Positions 44,143-53,607 of a stretch of DNA of 53,989 nucleotides are shown piece by piece. The stretch lies in contig JAQWNI010000171.1 of the NCBI GenBank assembly GCA_029268645.1, forward strand, positions 1 to 53,989. The letters are read 5' to 3'. The position numbers were made by a program, and so were the translations under genes. The stretch comes from Myxococcota bacterium (GTDB lineage Bacteria; Myxococcota_A; UBA9160; UBA4427). The notes beneath the pieces were generated by a model. That model was given only the letters and a program-made list of their open reading frames with translations, had not been told where the DNA came from and ran no database searches. Position 1 is the stretch's first letter. Every line of letters starts with the position of its first letter.

Positions 44143-45348
44143 ATGAAAACTGATTGTCCGACGGTCGATTTGGCTCAGCCGGAAGTCTGGCGGGAGCCTG
44201 CGGGCCTGATCGCGGGTTGGTTCGAACAGCCCGTTCGCGCTGGCCGCATTGCCTCGACAGGTGGGTTGATGCTTTTTCGTCATGCGGATGTTCAAGCAGC
44301 CCTCTGCGATACTACTTTGGGCGCCATGGGCACTCGGGCCTTTGATCAAATTGGATGGACCGAGGGTCCGTTTGTCGATTGGATGCGTCACAACGTCGTC
44401 GCCTTGGATCCACCTGACCACACCCGACTTCGGAGTCTGGTTTCGCGTGTGTTTACTCCGCGTCGCGTCGCCCAAATGGCGCCCCAGGTGTATCAAGCCG
44501 CCCACGAGCTGGCTGACCAGATCGCCGATGATCGAGAGGTCGATTTCTATAAGACCTTTGCCCAACGACTTCCCCTGACAATTATCTGCTCAATGCTTGG
44601 CATTCCTGAAGTCGACCACGGTCAAATGCAGCGCTGGACCGAGGCCATCAATACAGCAACGGGAATCCCGAGAGTCAGTGCGCGGTCCGCCGCAGACGAT
44701 GCGATCCAAAGTATGGGCCTTTATGTGAATGGCTTGACTGAAGAACGAAGGCAGAGCCCTCGGCAAGATCTTCTGACCGCTCTTGTCGAATCCCATGATC
44801 AGGGCGAGCGCCTGAGTGCAGTCGAGCTCCCCGCTATGGTGATTCAGATCTTGGTCGCGGGACACGAAACGACACGAAATCTGATCGGCAATGGCCTCTT
44901 TACACTCGTGCAACATCCCGATCAAATGAACGATCTGAGGAACAATCCATCGCTGATAGAGAACGCCGTTGAAGAGATGATTCGCTTTGAGCCACCTTTG
45001 ATCTGGGTCGCCCGACTTGCGAAGCAACCAGCGAAGCTGGCTGGAGAGGGCGTTGGCACGGGTGAGCTGATTTTACTGAATCTCGCAGCCGCAAATCGCG
45101 ATCCGGAAGTCCATAAAGAGCCGCAGAATTTTGATGTGCGCCGAAAATCCATCCGGGCTCTTTCGTTTGGAATGGGCGCCCATTTCTGCATTGGCGCGAG
45201 CCTTGCGCGGCTTGAAGCGCGGATCGCCTTCGAGGTCTTGTTGACGCGATTTTCCCAAATCGATTTCTTCGGTCCGAAGCCGCAGTTCGCTGCCTATACT
45301 GCTCTTCGCACTTTGGAAGAGTTGTCGCTTCGCTTTACGGCGGCGTGA
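44143..45348 (+). CDS. Cytochrome P450
   Basis: 401 residues, GAGG 9 bases before the ATG. I-helix LVAGHETTRNL, ExxR in EEMIRFEPPL, haem loop FGMGAHFCIG with Cys349. It differs clearly from the preceding P450, so the pair is not a recent duplication. The substrate is unknown; its neighbours suggest hydroxylation of a lipid, sterol-like or peptide-polyketide product. Confidence 0.94.
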   Translation: MKTDCPTVDLAQPEVWREPAGLIAGWFEQPVRAGRIASTGGLMLFRHADVQAALCDTTLGAMGTRAFDQIGWTEGPFVDWMRHNVVALDPPDHTRLRSLVSRVFTPRRVAQMAPQVYQAAHELADQIADDREVDFYKTFAQRLPLTIICSMLGIPEVDHGQMQRWTEAINTATGIPRVSARSAADDAIQSMGLYVNGLTEERRQSPRQDLLTALVESHDQGERLSAVELPAMVIQILVAGHETTRNLIGNGLFTLVQHPDQMNDLRNNPSLIENAVEEMIRFEPPLIWVARLAKQPAKLAGEGVGTGELILLNLAAANRDPEVHKEPQNFDVRRKSIRALSFGMGAHFCIGASLARLEARIAFEVLLTRFSQIDFFGPKPQFAAYTALRTLEELSLRFTAA

Positions 45349-45383
45349 GTTTTCTCTCTGTGACGGCGGGCTAGGGTTTGATC

Positions 45384-46301
45384 GTGTATGCAAAAGCCAA
45401 AAAGATCGTTGCTTACTTCTTTTTTCCGGTTGTGATGACGGCGGCGATGTGGGGATCGATCCTGCTGATGGACCGGGGTGTTTCGGCGGAAGTCGTGACG
45501 GCCAGCGTTATCTTCGCCTCGTACGTGTATTTGGCTGTCCTTGAGCAGGTCTTTCCCTTACATCGAGAGTGGCTCGGATCCCATGGCGACGTTGGGACTG
45601 ATGCGGCGCTGGGAGCGACGAATGCTTTCATCAACTTTGGTTTTCAGCCTCTGATTCTGGCGGGCGCGGCGGGTGTGGCAGGCTGGATTTCTGCCTGGAT
45701 CGGCACGGGGCTTTGGCCCGATGGCTGGCCCTTAATCGCCCAGCTTGTCCCTGCACTCTTGCTTGGGGAACTCGTCGAGTACAGCGTCCACCGTTCCATG
45801 CACGAAGTGCCATGGCTTTGGCGATTTCATGCGCCTCATCACAGCTCAACGCGCTTGTATTGGCTTAACGCCGTGCGTTTTCACCCCTTGGACGTTCTTT
45901 TGATTGGCCCATCCAAGTTGATTCCACTGGTTTTGCTGGGCGCCGGAGGCGATGTGATGGCTCTGGTCCTCATTTTTGCGGCAGTCCACGGATCTTGCCA
46001 GCACGCGAATATTCCATGCCGCATCGGTCCGCTCAATTGGGTCTTTAGTATGGCTGAGCTCCATCGATGGCATCATTCACCCATCCTCTCTGAGGCGAAC
46101 CATAATTACGGGGGAAATCTGATCTTCTGGGACATTGTCTTTGGAACGCGATGGATGCCCAAGGATCGCCAGCCCCCGGTGAGTGTCGGGATTGAAAGCC
46201 TCCCTGGATTTCCGAAGCGCTATTCGGAACTGATGATGGCCCCGTTTCGGTGGAAACGTTTGGTAGCCGAGGCGAGCCCCCGCGACTTGGGTCAGGACTA
46301 A
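45384..46301 (+). CDS. Sterol desaturase/fatty acid hydroxylase family protein
   Basis: 305 residues from GTG 45384 (AGGG 7 bases upstream; TTG 45378 is possible). Several membrane helices and the three histidine boxes of the family: HRSMH, HAPHHSS and ELHRWHHS followed by NHNYGG. These bind a non-haem diiron centre at the membrane. It closes the plus-strand oxidative series and is followed by convergent genes. Confidence 0.88.
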   Translation: MYAKAKKIVAYFFFPVVMTAAMWGSILLMDRGVSAEVVTASVIFASYVYLAVLEQVFPLHREWLGSHGDVGTDAALGATNAFINFGFQPLILAGAAGVAGWISAWIGTGLWPDGWPLIAQLVPALLLGELVEYSVHRSMHEVPWLWRFHAPHHSSTRLYWLNAVRFHPLDVLLIGPSKLIPLVLLGAGGDVMALVLIFAAVHGSCQHANIPCRIGPLNWVFSMAELHRWHHSPILSEANHNYGGNLIFWDIVFGTRWMPKDRQPPVSVGIESLPGFPKRYSELMMAPFRWKRLVAEASPRDLGQD

Positions 46302-46341
46302 AAGATCGTTTCTGTGGCGATGCACCAGCGAATGGAGAAAG

Positions 46342-46761
46342 CTATTCCGCTGCAATTCGATCTTGAATGATTTGAGGGGTGCGAAGCAGCAGGTCTCCGG
46401 AGGTATTGACGGTGACCAATTTGGTGAACCCAGTTGCGCAACGCCGCTCTTCTTTTTGGCTGCTGATCTCGTACGCGATAAAGAGGCTGTGCGTATATTC
46501 CTGGATCCAGGCGGAAATCCCGAAAGATTCAGCATAGGCAAGGGGATGTATGTGCCGGCAGTGGCTTTCGATGACCAGAAATCGATAGTTGAGTTCGAGT
46601 AAGTTCTGTCCGTCGAGGCGCAAACCTCGGAGTAGCTGAGTCCGAGCCAATTCGAAATATTTGTAGTAGTGACCATGCCACGCGATGCCGAGAGGGTCTG
46701 AGTCGTGGAATGGCACTTCGTGTTGGATGTGAATCTGGTGCAGGCGCCGAGAGTTCGTCAT
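46342..46761 (-). CDS. Hotdog-fold acyl-CoA/ACP thioesterase
   Basis: 139 residues. HEVPFHDSDPLGIAWHGHYY followed by KYFELART is the conserved YbgC/4-hydroxybenzoyl-CoA thioesterase N-terminus, with the catalytic Asp in DSDPLG. It is last of a minus-strand trio after a halogenase-like flavoprotein (97 bases upstream) and a FabG-like reductase. Such a thioesterase often releases acyl chains in aryl-polyene and resorcinol clusters. Confidence 0.85.
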   Translation of the reverse strand: MTNSRRLHQIHIQHEVPFHDSDPLGIAWHGHYYKYFELARTQLLRGLRLDGQNLLELNYRFLVIESHCRHIHPLAYAESFGISAWIQEYTHSLFIAYEISSQKEERRCATGFTKLVTVNTSGDLLLRTPQIIQDRIAAE

Positions 46762-46858
46762 TCTTTATGTGATCTCGTTCTGGGGTTCAAATTGGTTTTA
46801 GAGTGAGGAGTAACGGGGTTAATTGAACTCTTGAACTCCAGATGCAAGCTGCGGTCGT

Positions 46859-48508
46859 CTAGGCTGTAAAGTCAGTTCGGAGATTCGTTGCTTGTCCCAT
46901 TGATTCGAAGAGCGTAGTCAAGCGCCGCCGGTCCACGGGTGTAGTGTGCTCGATGATATTCAGGCCGGGGTGTAGTCGCCTGATTTCTTCGGTCAATTCG
47001 GCCTGTAGGGTCTGCGCAAGGCGCATGTTTTTTGCCAAGCGTTTCAGAAGCTGGTCGGAATCGCAGCTCTTGAGCAGGCCCCCGTTGAGTCTCTGTAGGA
47101 ACTCGAGGCGGGTGTAATCAAAAAACGTAGGCGATGTAGGAGGGCAATCAGTCTCTGCATCGGCCCATCGCCTGAATAGGCTTTGCGTTCGGTAATTGAG
47201 TGCGTTAAACCGCTGCATGATCGGTTGGGCAACCTCCATAAATGCAGCGTCGCAGAGTCGATCATTGAAGTAGATAAGAGCGACGCTGCCCCAGTACATA
47301 GTGAAGTCCCATACGATTTTGGCAGACATCACTCTGGCATTTCCCATGATTCCATATTGTCGATGGTAATTGGCGAGATAGGTACGCCCCAAGAGCCGGT
47401 AGGCCTGATCGTATTTCGTAGTCCGTGCAGCGATCTCCTCACTCTTTAAATCACGTGAAATCAGGTCAGTGAGATATCCGTTGGCCATGGCAATGAAGTC
47501 GCTGCCCGGAGAGTAGAGAGGGTCTGTAAAGAGCCCAGCATCGCCTGCCACACCCCATCGGTCTTGACTGAAGACCTGAGTCACTTCATGGGAGTAGTTC
47601 TTCAAGGCCTTGAAGTCCATGACTTGATCGATCACTCGGCGAATTTCACGCGCACATTGCGGTTCGTTCAGGGCCATCCAGTGCATTGCGCTATCGAGGG
47701 TTGAGATTTCTTTGAACGAGTGCATTCGGTCGTCGGCTACGATTCCGATGCTGGTCCGGGCCTGATTGAGTGGAATGAGCCAAATCCAATAGCCAGCCCC
47801 CATCAGGTGGTTCGTGCTTAGACGGCGGCTGTGCTGGTTTCTCGCCTTCCAATGGCTACAGCTTGACCAATTGTCAATGTCGAGAGGGTGGTCGATTCGA
47901 AACCAAGCCGCGTTGACCTGATGCCGGCTACGTTTTTCAAGCCCAAGTTGTTTCTTTAGGAAGCTGGCTCTTCCGCAGGTATCGATCAGCCACTTGCAGC
48001 TGATCTCGTGGGTTCCGGCTGCATCCTCTAGTAAAACGCGGTTGACTTCTTTTTCGGGAGCGATGATGGCTTTTTTGGCAACGCAATCGATTTCAATTTC
48101 GATCCCAATCGACTTGGCCTTGGTCCTTAAGGCTGTTTCGAATTGCCCTCGGTCGATTTGAAAACTGGGAACATGCATGAAGTCACTGGGGCCACATTCG
48201 GGACGCTGGGAAATGTCTTGATTTTCTTGAGCGCTAAAGAGGAAGCGCAAGCCAAATTTCTTGACTTCGTTGGACATGATGTCTTCGAGTCCAAGCACCT
48301 TCTCGAAGTAGTGGCTGGCTACTTCGACAGAGGATTCCCCGACCTTGTGTGTTGCTGGTTGCGGAAGATGTGGGGATTTTTCAATGATCAGAACTCGAAG
48401 ATCCTGAATGCTGCGTTTAAGTTGAATGGCTAGGCAGAGGCCTGCTAGACCCCCGCCGGCGATCACAACATCGTGATGGCGACTCCCCATGCTCTGAAGT
48501 TGGGTCAC
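46859..48508 (-). CDS. FAD-dependent oxidoreductase, halogenase-like
   Basis: 549 residues starting at a GTG that overlaps the upstream stop (GTGA); ATG 48490 is an alternative. FAD site GGGLAGLCLA (18-27). The WxWxIP signature of flavin-dependent halogenases is present as WIWLIP (241-246), and Lys84 in KKFGLRF aligns with the catalytic Lys region of PrnA-type enzymes. GDAGLFTDPLYSPGSD is the second FAD-binding block. Halogenation is possible, but halogenase-like oxidases of unknown activity also occur in aryl-polyene/flexirubin clusters. Confidence 0.8.
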   Translation of the reverse strand: MTQLQSMGSRHHDVVIAGGGLAGLCLAIQLKRSIQDLRVLIIEKSPHLPQPATHKVGESSVEVASHYFEKVLGLEDIMSNEVKKFGLRFLFSAQENQDISQRPECGPSDFMHVPSFQIDRGQFETALRTKAKSIGIEIEIDCVAKKAIIAPEKEVNRVLLEDAAGTHEISCKWLIDTCGRASFLKKQLGLEKRSRHQVNAAWFRIDHPLDIDNWSSCSHWKARNQHSRRLSTNHLMGAGYWIWLIPLNQARTSIGIVADDRMHSFKEISTLDSAMHWMALNEPQCAREIRRVIDQVMDFKALKNYSHEVTQVFSQDRWGVAGDAGLFTDPLYSPGSDFIAMANGYLTDLISRDLKSEEIAARTTKYDQAYRLLGRTYLANYHRQYGIMGNARVMSAKIVWDFTMYWGSVALIYFNDRLCDAAFMEVAQPIMQRFNALNYRTQSLFRRWADAETDCPPTSPTFFDYTRLEFLQRLNGGLLKSCDSDQLLKRLAKNMRLAQTLQAELTEEIRRLHPGLNIIEHTTPVDRRRLTTLFESMGQATNLRTDFTA

Positions 48509-49224
48509 GCAACGCCACCATTAACCGACAGTGTTTGGCCGGTCATGTACGCCGCTTTCTTCGAAAAAAGAAAAACGACGGTGCCGCTAACTTCCTCGGG
48601 TTTTCCGATTCGCTGCATCGGAATGATCTGGCGCACCGCTTCCGAATCGAGATCCTGGGTCATCTCGGTTTCAATGAAGCCCGGAGCGACGGCATTCACA
48701 GTGATTTTGCGTTTGGCGAGTTCAAGAGCGAGCGATCGGGTAGCGCCGATGATTCCTGCTTTCGAAGCACTGTAGTTGACCTGCCCACGAACCCCGACGC
48801 TTCCAGCGGTCGAGGTGATGCTGACAATTCGCCCCCCACTTTTTGCTCTGATCATAGGCATAGTGCACGGTTTCAATACGTTGTAGAAGGAGTCTAAATT
48901 TGTCCCGATGACATCATCCCACGCCGAATCCGCCATAGCGGGAAACGCACTGTCTCTGCGGAGGCCGGCATTGCAGACGACGCCGTAGTAAGGCCCGTTT
49001 TTCTTTATATCCTCACTGATTGCAGCGAGAGTGGCGGATCGATCAGAAACATCGAAAGGAAGAAGGGTCGCTTGCCCCCCCTCAGACCGGATCAATTCAG
49101 CGGTTTCGTCTGCGTCCTCGTGACGTTCTCGGTAGTTGATCACGACGGGGTGGCCGGACCGGGCAAGATCCAGAGCAATGGCCCGGCCGATTCCTCGGCT
49201 TGCACCGGTCACCAAGGTCCTCAC
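48505..49224 (-). CDS. 3-oxoacyl-ACP reductase (FabG-like SDR)
   Basis: 239 residues from GTG 49224 with GAGGAG 8 bases upstream. TGASRGIGRAIA, NAGLRRD, ITSTAGS and YSASK are the classical FabG motifs, and FVAPGF-like AVAPGFIETEM follows. It should reduce a beta-ketoacyl carrier intermediate with NADPH. It is the first gene of the trio and is translationally coupled to the halogenase-like gene. Confidence 0.88.
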   Translation of the reverse strand: MRTLVTGASRGIGRAIALDLARSGHPVVINYRERHEDADETAELIRSEGGQATLLPFDVSDRSATLAAISEDIKKNGPYYGVVCNAGLRRDSAFPAMADSAWDDVIGTNLDSFYNVLKPCTMPMIRAKSGGRIVSITSTAGSVGVRGQVNYSASKAGIIGATRSLALELAKRKITVNAVAPGFIETEMTQDLDSEAVRQIIPMQRIGKPEEVSGTVVFLFSKKAAYMTGQTLSVNGGVA

Positions 49225-49420
49225 TTGCGCACTCCTCTTCGAGGGGGAGGCCGCCGGCCGCGAATAGGCTCGAACTCGACCGCCGCTCTGTTTCGCCTCG
49301 GGAGTATACCCGCCCCTGCCTGCTCGAGTGCAGCAGTCCGCTCCGCGCGGATATTCATGTATTCTCCACCTTGATCATGATGGCTTTGCGACGAATCTGC
49401 GACCAAGGGCAAACACTCGA

Positions 49421-50833
49421 ATGAGGGTGGCTTTCGTCTCTGGAAATCGCGAGCAGCTTCCGGATCCGGTGATCCCTCTGGGGATCGTTACGGTGGCGGC
49501 GAATCTTCCGGCTCGCCATCCCAGGATCTTGATCGACCTGTGCTTTGAAGAGGACCCCGTGCCTGTTCTTTGCTCCCGCATCCAAGAGTTTGGGGCGGAT
49601 CTGATCGCCCTGGGCATGCGGAACATCCAGAGCGCAGACTACAGCGGGAAGTCGGATGCAATTGAGTATTACCGTGAATTGATTCAGTCAATTCGGCAAG
49701 TCACCAATGCACCCGTCGTGCTAGGGGGAAGCGGATTCAGCGTTATGCCCTCGGAACTCATGGCTGCGTTGCGCCCTGACTATGGGCTTTCTGGCGAGGC
49801 GGATCGAAGTTTCCCAGCCCTTGTGGAAGCGCTTGAGGGAGCCAGCGGCTCTGAAAAGATCGCGAACTTGTATTTCTTCGAAGGCGACGAGGTGGTGTCG
49901 ACGGTGGCGCCGATTGAATACTGCGACTTGCGAAACGCGCGGCCTGCCCAGCGCAGCCTCGTCGATCCACGACACTACGCGGTGCACGGTATCGAGGGTA
50001 TTCAGACGAAGCGAGGGTGCCCTCTCAGTTGCATGTATTGCACCTACCCCTTAATCGAAGGAAGGGTTGGACGCGCGCGAGAGCCGAGGGCGGTGGCCGA
50101 AGAGTTTTTGAGCCTCACTGACGATGGCCGGCGCGTCGAACATGTCTTCATCGTCGATTCAGTTTTCAACCTTCCGCGCCGTCATGCCAAAGAAGTTTGC
50201 CAAGCCTTGATCGAGCATTCAGTGTCGATACCGTGGACCTGCTACGCGAATCCATTGGGTTTTGACGTGGACGCCGCACAACTCATGAAAGAGGCCGGCT
50301 GTGCAGGTATGGAAATTGGCTCAGACTCGGGTACCGACAAGCAGCTTCTTGTCCTCAAGAAGGGCTTCACGACCGATGACATTCGATCGATGAGCCGGAT
50401 CGCTAAAGAAGTTGCGTTGCCAGATTGCCACACTTTTCTTTTGGGTACGCCGGGTGAAACACTGGATGACGTTCGTCGCACCCTTGATTTTATCGTGGAC
50501 CTAGACCCCTTTGGCGCGATTTTGATGGCCTGGGTGGATGACTATGAAGCGCTCGACGTGGGATTGGCGATCGAACGACAGCGTCTGCGGGATTCAGTGC
50601 TTGAACTGTTGGATTCACACAAGAGTGAATTTCCCTGGTGGAGCATCCCTTCGATCGGGGCTAACTACGACCCCGCTCTTTTCAAGATGCTTCGCCGGCG
50701 TGGATATCATGGGCCACTGTGGCAACATATGAGAAAGCTCGTTTCGCCTCGTACAGCGGCGTTGAAGAGAAAACGCCGGACGAGTGGTGAACGGGCCGAC
50801 AACGGCTCATCAGGGATGCCCAGCGCCGGCTAG
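49421..50833 (+). CDS. Radical SAM protein with B12-binding-like N-terminal domain
   Basis: 470 residues from ATG 49421 (AAGGG about 12 bases upstream). The N-terminal Rossmann-like half (MRVAFVSGN...; VVLGGSGFSVMP; LSGEADRSFPALVEAL) resembles the cobalamin-binding domain of class B radical SAM enzymes, but the DxHxxG lower-ligand motif is not evident. The cluster motif is TKRGCPLSCMYC (CxxxCxxC), followed by the GxIxGxPGE-like FLLGTPGETLDD. Reaction unknown; methylation or ring rearrangement is typical of this class. Confidence 0.85.
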   Translation: MRVAFVSGNREQLPDPVIPLGIVTVAANLPARHPRILIDLCFEEDPVPVLCSRIQEFGADLIALGMRNIQSADYSGKSDAIEYYRELIQSIRQVTNAPVVLGGSGFSVMPSELMAALRPDYGLSGEADRSFPALVEALEGASGSEKIANLYFFEGDEVVSTVAPIEYCDLRNARPAQRSLVDPRHYAVHGIEGIQTKRGCPLSCMYCTYPLIEGRVGRAREPRAVAEEFLSLTDDGRRVEHVFIVDSVFNLPRRHAKEVCQALIEHSVSIPWTCYANPLGFDVDAAQLMKEAGCAGMEIGSDSGTDKQLLVLKKGFTTDDIRSMSRIAKEVALPDCHTFLLGTPGETLDDVRRTLDFIVDLDPFGAILMAWVDDYEALDVGLAIERQRLRDSVLELLDSHKSEFPWWSIPSIGANYDPALFKMLRRRGYHGPLWQHMRKLVSPRTAALKRKRRTSGERADNGSSGMPSAG

Positions 50834-50892
50834 TGCTGGGGCGTCCGGTCTCACTGCAGGCAACCCAAGCTTTTCCAGGAGGAAGGCCCATT

Positions 50893-51372
50893 ATGACGAA
50901 TAGAAACTCCTATTTGGAGTCAGAATGCGTCGAAGCAAGTAGAAAAAAGGGGGAAGCGATTTTCCTCGGTGTGATCAGTGCTTTGAGCCTGCTGCTGATT
51001 TCTTCGTGCGCGACGGTGACCGAGCCGTCGGTGACGTCGCCGCCTGCTGCGCCAATGCACTCGGACTATCCGTACTTCGTTACGACATCCGGATCCGCCA
51101 ATCAAAAGGAGAACATTGTCCGTTCCATGAAGGCGGCAGGTCTCACGGTTCAGGCCGAACCTCAGGGGAATTTTTATACGCTGGAAGTCGTTCTCGGTAG
51201 GGTGAGAGACACGAATTCCTGTGGGAGCATGAGGAACGTCATCTACAAAGTGACGCAGATGGGAGCTCGGATCATGGTCATCAAGGCACGGGGCTGGACG
51301 GGCTCCTGTACGCCGGGCATTTATGATGAAATGAGCAAGATTTTGGCTTCGAATGCTCGAGGCTCATCCTAG
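50893..51372 (+). CDS. Small lipoprotein of unknown function
   Basis: 159 residues from ATG 50893, chosen for AGGAGGAAGG about 8 bases upstream. An unusually long charged N-terminus (about 25 residues) precedes a hydrophobic stretch and a lipobox LISSC, so export and lipidation are likely. The mature part has three more cysteines and no family I recognise. It converges, 12 bases apart, with the membrane protein gene downstream. Confidence 0.65.
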   Translation: MTNRNSYLESECVEASRKKGEAIFLGVISALSLLLISSCATVTEPSVTSPPAAPMHSDYPYFVTTSGSANQKENIVRSMKAAGLTVQAEPQGNFYTLEVVLGRVRDTNSCGSMRNVIYKVTQMGARIMVIKARGWTGSCTPGIYDEMSKILASNARGSS

Positions 51373-51384
51373 AACTGTTTTTGG

Positions 51385-52401
51385 CTAGGGGTCATTGCTG
51401 AGCCGCTGGCGAGCTGTCCGAATCGGTCCCCAAGTCAGAAAGACCAGGCCGGGCGCAAGCCAGATCATTTCTCTCATTCGGACGAGAAGAGCCACGGCCA
51501 CACCCACCTCGGCGGGATAACCGAGCATTCCAAATATCCAGATCTGCGCTCCTTCGAGGACGCCTACGCTCGCAGGGATGGGCAGCATCTGCGAAGCGCC
51601 TGTTGCAAAAATGGCAGCGACCACCGCAACCGGTTCCGTAGGAAGGCCGAACGCATCAAGCAGAAGGCCAAATTCAAGGATCACGAAGAGATTGGCCACG
51701 ATTCCGGCGAGGAAGCTTAAGGCGAGGCGGCCTCTCGAGCGCTCCAGCCGAGCGGTGGCCGCTTCCGAGGCTTCAATGAGCCCCATCTGGTTTTGAACGA
51801 ACGACCATTCCTGGGCTCGCGTAAACCGGGCGAGAGCGCTGACTAATCCAGAGCCGTTGCGCAGCCGTTTGGCTGCGAATAGGGCTCCGATGAGCAAAGC
51901 CAAGGCCCCCGCACTGACCGTGATCAGTGCATTCGTAATTTCTTCGAGTCCGTTCTGGAAGAGGAGGAGCGCGAAGCAGACGGTAAATGGCGCTGTGGAC
52001 CCAAGTTCGAGAGTTCGGTCTACCACTGTGCTTGCGATAGAAGCGTCGGTCTTGACTCCATCTCGCGTTAAGAGCCAGGCTCTCAATGGGTCGCCGCCCA
52101 TCCGTCCACTCGGGATCAAGCTTCCGAGGCTATGAGCCGCACTTCGGTAGATCATCATCCGGATAAAACCAGGCGCGACAGTCAGCTGCTTGAGCAAGAA
52201 TTGCCACCGCCACGAGAGTGTTGCGATTCCGGCTGTGAGTGAAAGGATGAAACCAAAGAAGGCTGGGGCGGCGTAGTTTTTTTGGAGGACCGTCCAGGCG
52301 CCGCCGCCGTATTGGCTTAGAAACCAAGCGAAGAGGCCAGTTCCAAAAGCAAGATTGACCCAAAAGATCAGTTTGGAACGGAATATCTGAGAAACTTGCA
52401 C
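51385..52401 (-). CDS. LPG synthase TM-domain family protein (UPF0104)
   Basis: 338 residues with about eight membrane helices and the family blocks SLIPSGRMGGDPLRAWLL, VVDRTLELG and PIPASVGVLEGA. Members are related to the flippase part of MprF, and stand-alone copies occur in hopanoid, carotenoid or glycan gene sets. The GTG start lies 3 bases after the stop of the radical SAM gene, so the two are cotranscribed. Confidence 0.85.
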   Translation of the reverse strand: MQVSQIFRSKLIFWVNLAFGTGLFAWFLSQYGGGAWTVLQKNYAAPAFFGFILSLTAGIATLSWRWQFLLKQLTVAPGFIRMMIYRSAAHSLGSLIPSGRMGGDPLRAWLLTRDGVKTDASIASTVVDRTLELGSTAPFTVCFALLLFQNGLEEITNALITVSAGALALLIGALFAAKRLRNGSGLVSALARFTRAQEWSFVQNQMGLIEASEAATARLERSRGRLALSFLAGIVANLFVILEFGLLLDAFGLPTEPVAVVAAIFATGASQMLPIPASVGVLEGAQIWIFGMLGYPAEVGVAVALLVRMREMIWLAPGLVFLTWGPIRTARQRLSNDP

Positions 52402-52404
52402 TTC

Positions 52405-53607
52405 TTAGCCAGGGCCTGGGTTATAGCCTTCAATGACGGCGCCGTCTCTCAGGTGCTCATCAAGGATCGTCTCAAACGGTCGCTGATCGAGGACTTCGAA
52501 CTGACTGGCTTCAACCTCAAAGTGGGCACTCTGGGCTGTATAGGGTGCGACTCCGGGCGATCCTGGGGTGAGCACTTGAACGATGGGAAGGAGCCTACGC
52601 TGAATCTCAGGCCGCTCTCGCGTTGAGATGACAAGTTTAGCTTTCGGGAATTGCAGCGACATCAATGCGACGAATCGAGTGAGTTCGTCATCGCTGACGC
52701 CCTTACGGTATTCGGCTCCGCTGGCTTTCCGCAGTCGCGGTAGGCTCACGTAGACTGAAAACCCCAAGGCGTCGAGATGTCTGATGTGAGAGCACAGGGC
52801 AAGAAATTCGGCGGTCAAGTCCGGATTGAGCCCCAAGAGCACGCCTGGATTGACCGATCGCATGCCAACTTCATAAGCGCGTTCGAAATTAGAGAGTCGT
52901 CGTGGAAAATCCGACCGAGGGTTGCCCACTGTGGAACCCATGAATCGAGAGTAAATAGAGGGGTCGTACGTTTCCTGAAAAGTACACATAGTCACGTGGG
53001 GTTTGAAGGCCCCTCGCTCATCTCGCTCAATTTCTTCAAAAAATTTCTTATATTCATCTCGTTCAAGAGAGCCGACATTGATGAGGACGTGTGAGAAGCC
53101 GATTTTGATGGCAAAACGCATCGCTTCGGCAGCGTGGCTCAGCATTCCCTTTCTCTGATTCCCGTGCTGGTATTCACCGGAGAGAATGGCGACTCCCGGC
53201 ATGTGCCGGGCTCTGAGGATTTCGAGCTGTTCCCGCACTTGAGCGGGGGAGGCTGTTTTGCGCAGTAGCTTCGTGTTGGGCCCGCGCATGCCGCACATTT
53301 TGCACTCGCCGTCGCACTCGTTTGTAATGTAGAGCGGCGCGAAGGTTTCGATTTTCCCCTGGTCTTCACCCCGGGCCTTCTCTGCACTTGCAACCAATTG
53401 CGCGGTCGTCACTGCTGAATCAAAAAGAAGTGATGCGGTTAGACTGTCTTTTAGCTGGACTCCGGTAGTCAGCTGGCCCAGGCGCACGGCGCCGCTACCC
53501 GCTCGGGCATGGTCACGGGCGACTTCACTCTCGGCCCGCAGTAAATCAGCGTTAACCAGGAATTTATCCACATCCCTTTGATAACACTCCCTATTTCGCT
53601 TTTCCAC
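52405..53607 (-). CDS. ThiH/HydG-like radical SAM enzyme
   Basis: 400 residues from a GTG placed directly after the upstream TAA. The cluster motif is NECDGECKMCGMRG (CxxxCxxC). The later segments RFMGSTVGNPRSDFPRRL, ERAYEVGMRSVNPGVLLGL and the C-terminal BATS-like region match the tyrosine-lyase branch (ThiH, HydG and relatives). No thiamine or hydrogenase genes are adjacent, so another substrate is likely; the neighbours are a truncated unknown protein and a membrane protein. Confidence 0.8.
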   Translation of the reverse strand: MEKRNRECYQRDVDKFLVNADLLRAESEVARDHARAGSGAVRLGQLTTGVQLKDSLTASLLFDSAVTTAQLVASAEKARGEDQGKIETFAPLYITNECDGECKMCGMRGPNTKLLRKTASPAQVREQLEILRARHMPGVAILSGEYQHGNQRKGMLSHAAEAMRFAIKIGFSHVLINVGSLERDEYKKFFEEIERDERGAFKPHVTMCTFQETYDPSIYSRFMGSTVGNPRSDFPRRLSNFERAYEVGMRSVNPGVLLGLNPDLTAEFLALCSHIRHLDALGFSVYVSLPRLRKASGAEYRKGVSDDELTRFVALMSLQFPKAKLVISTRERPEIQRRLLPIVQVLTPGSPGVAPYTAQSAHFEVEASQFEVLDQRPFETILDEHLRDGAVIEGYNPGPG

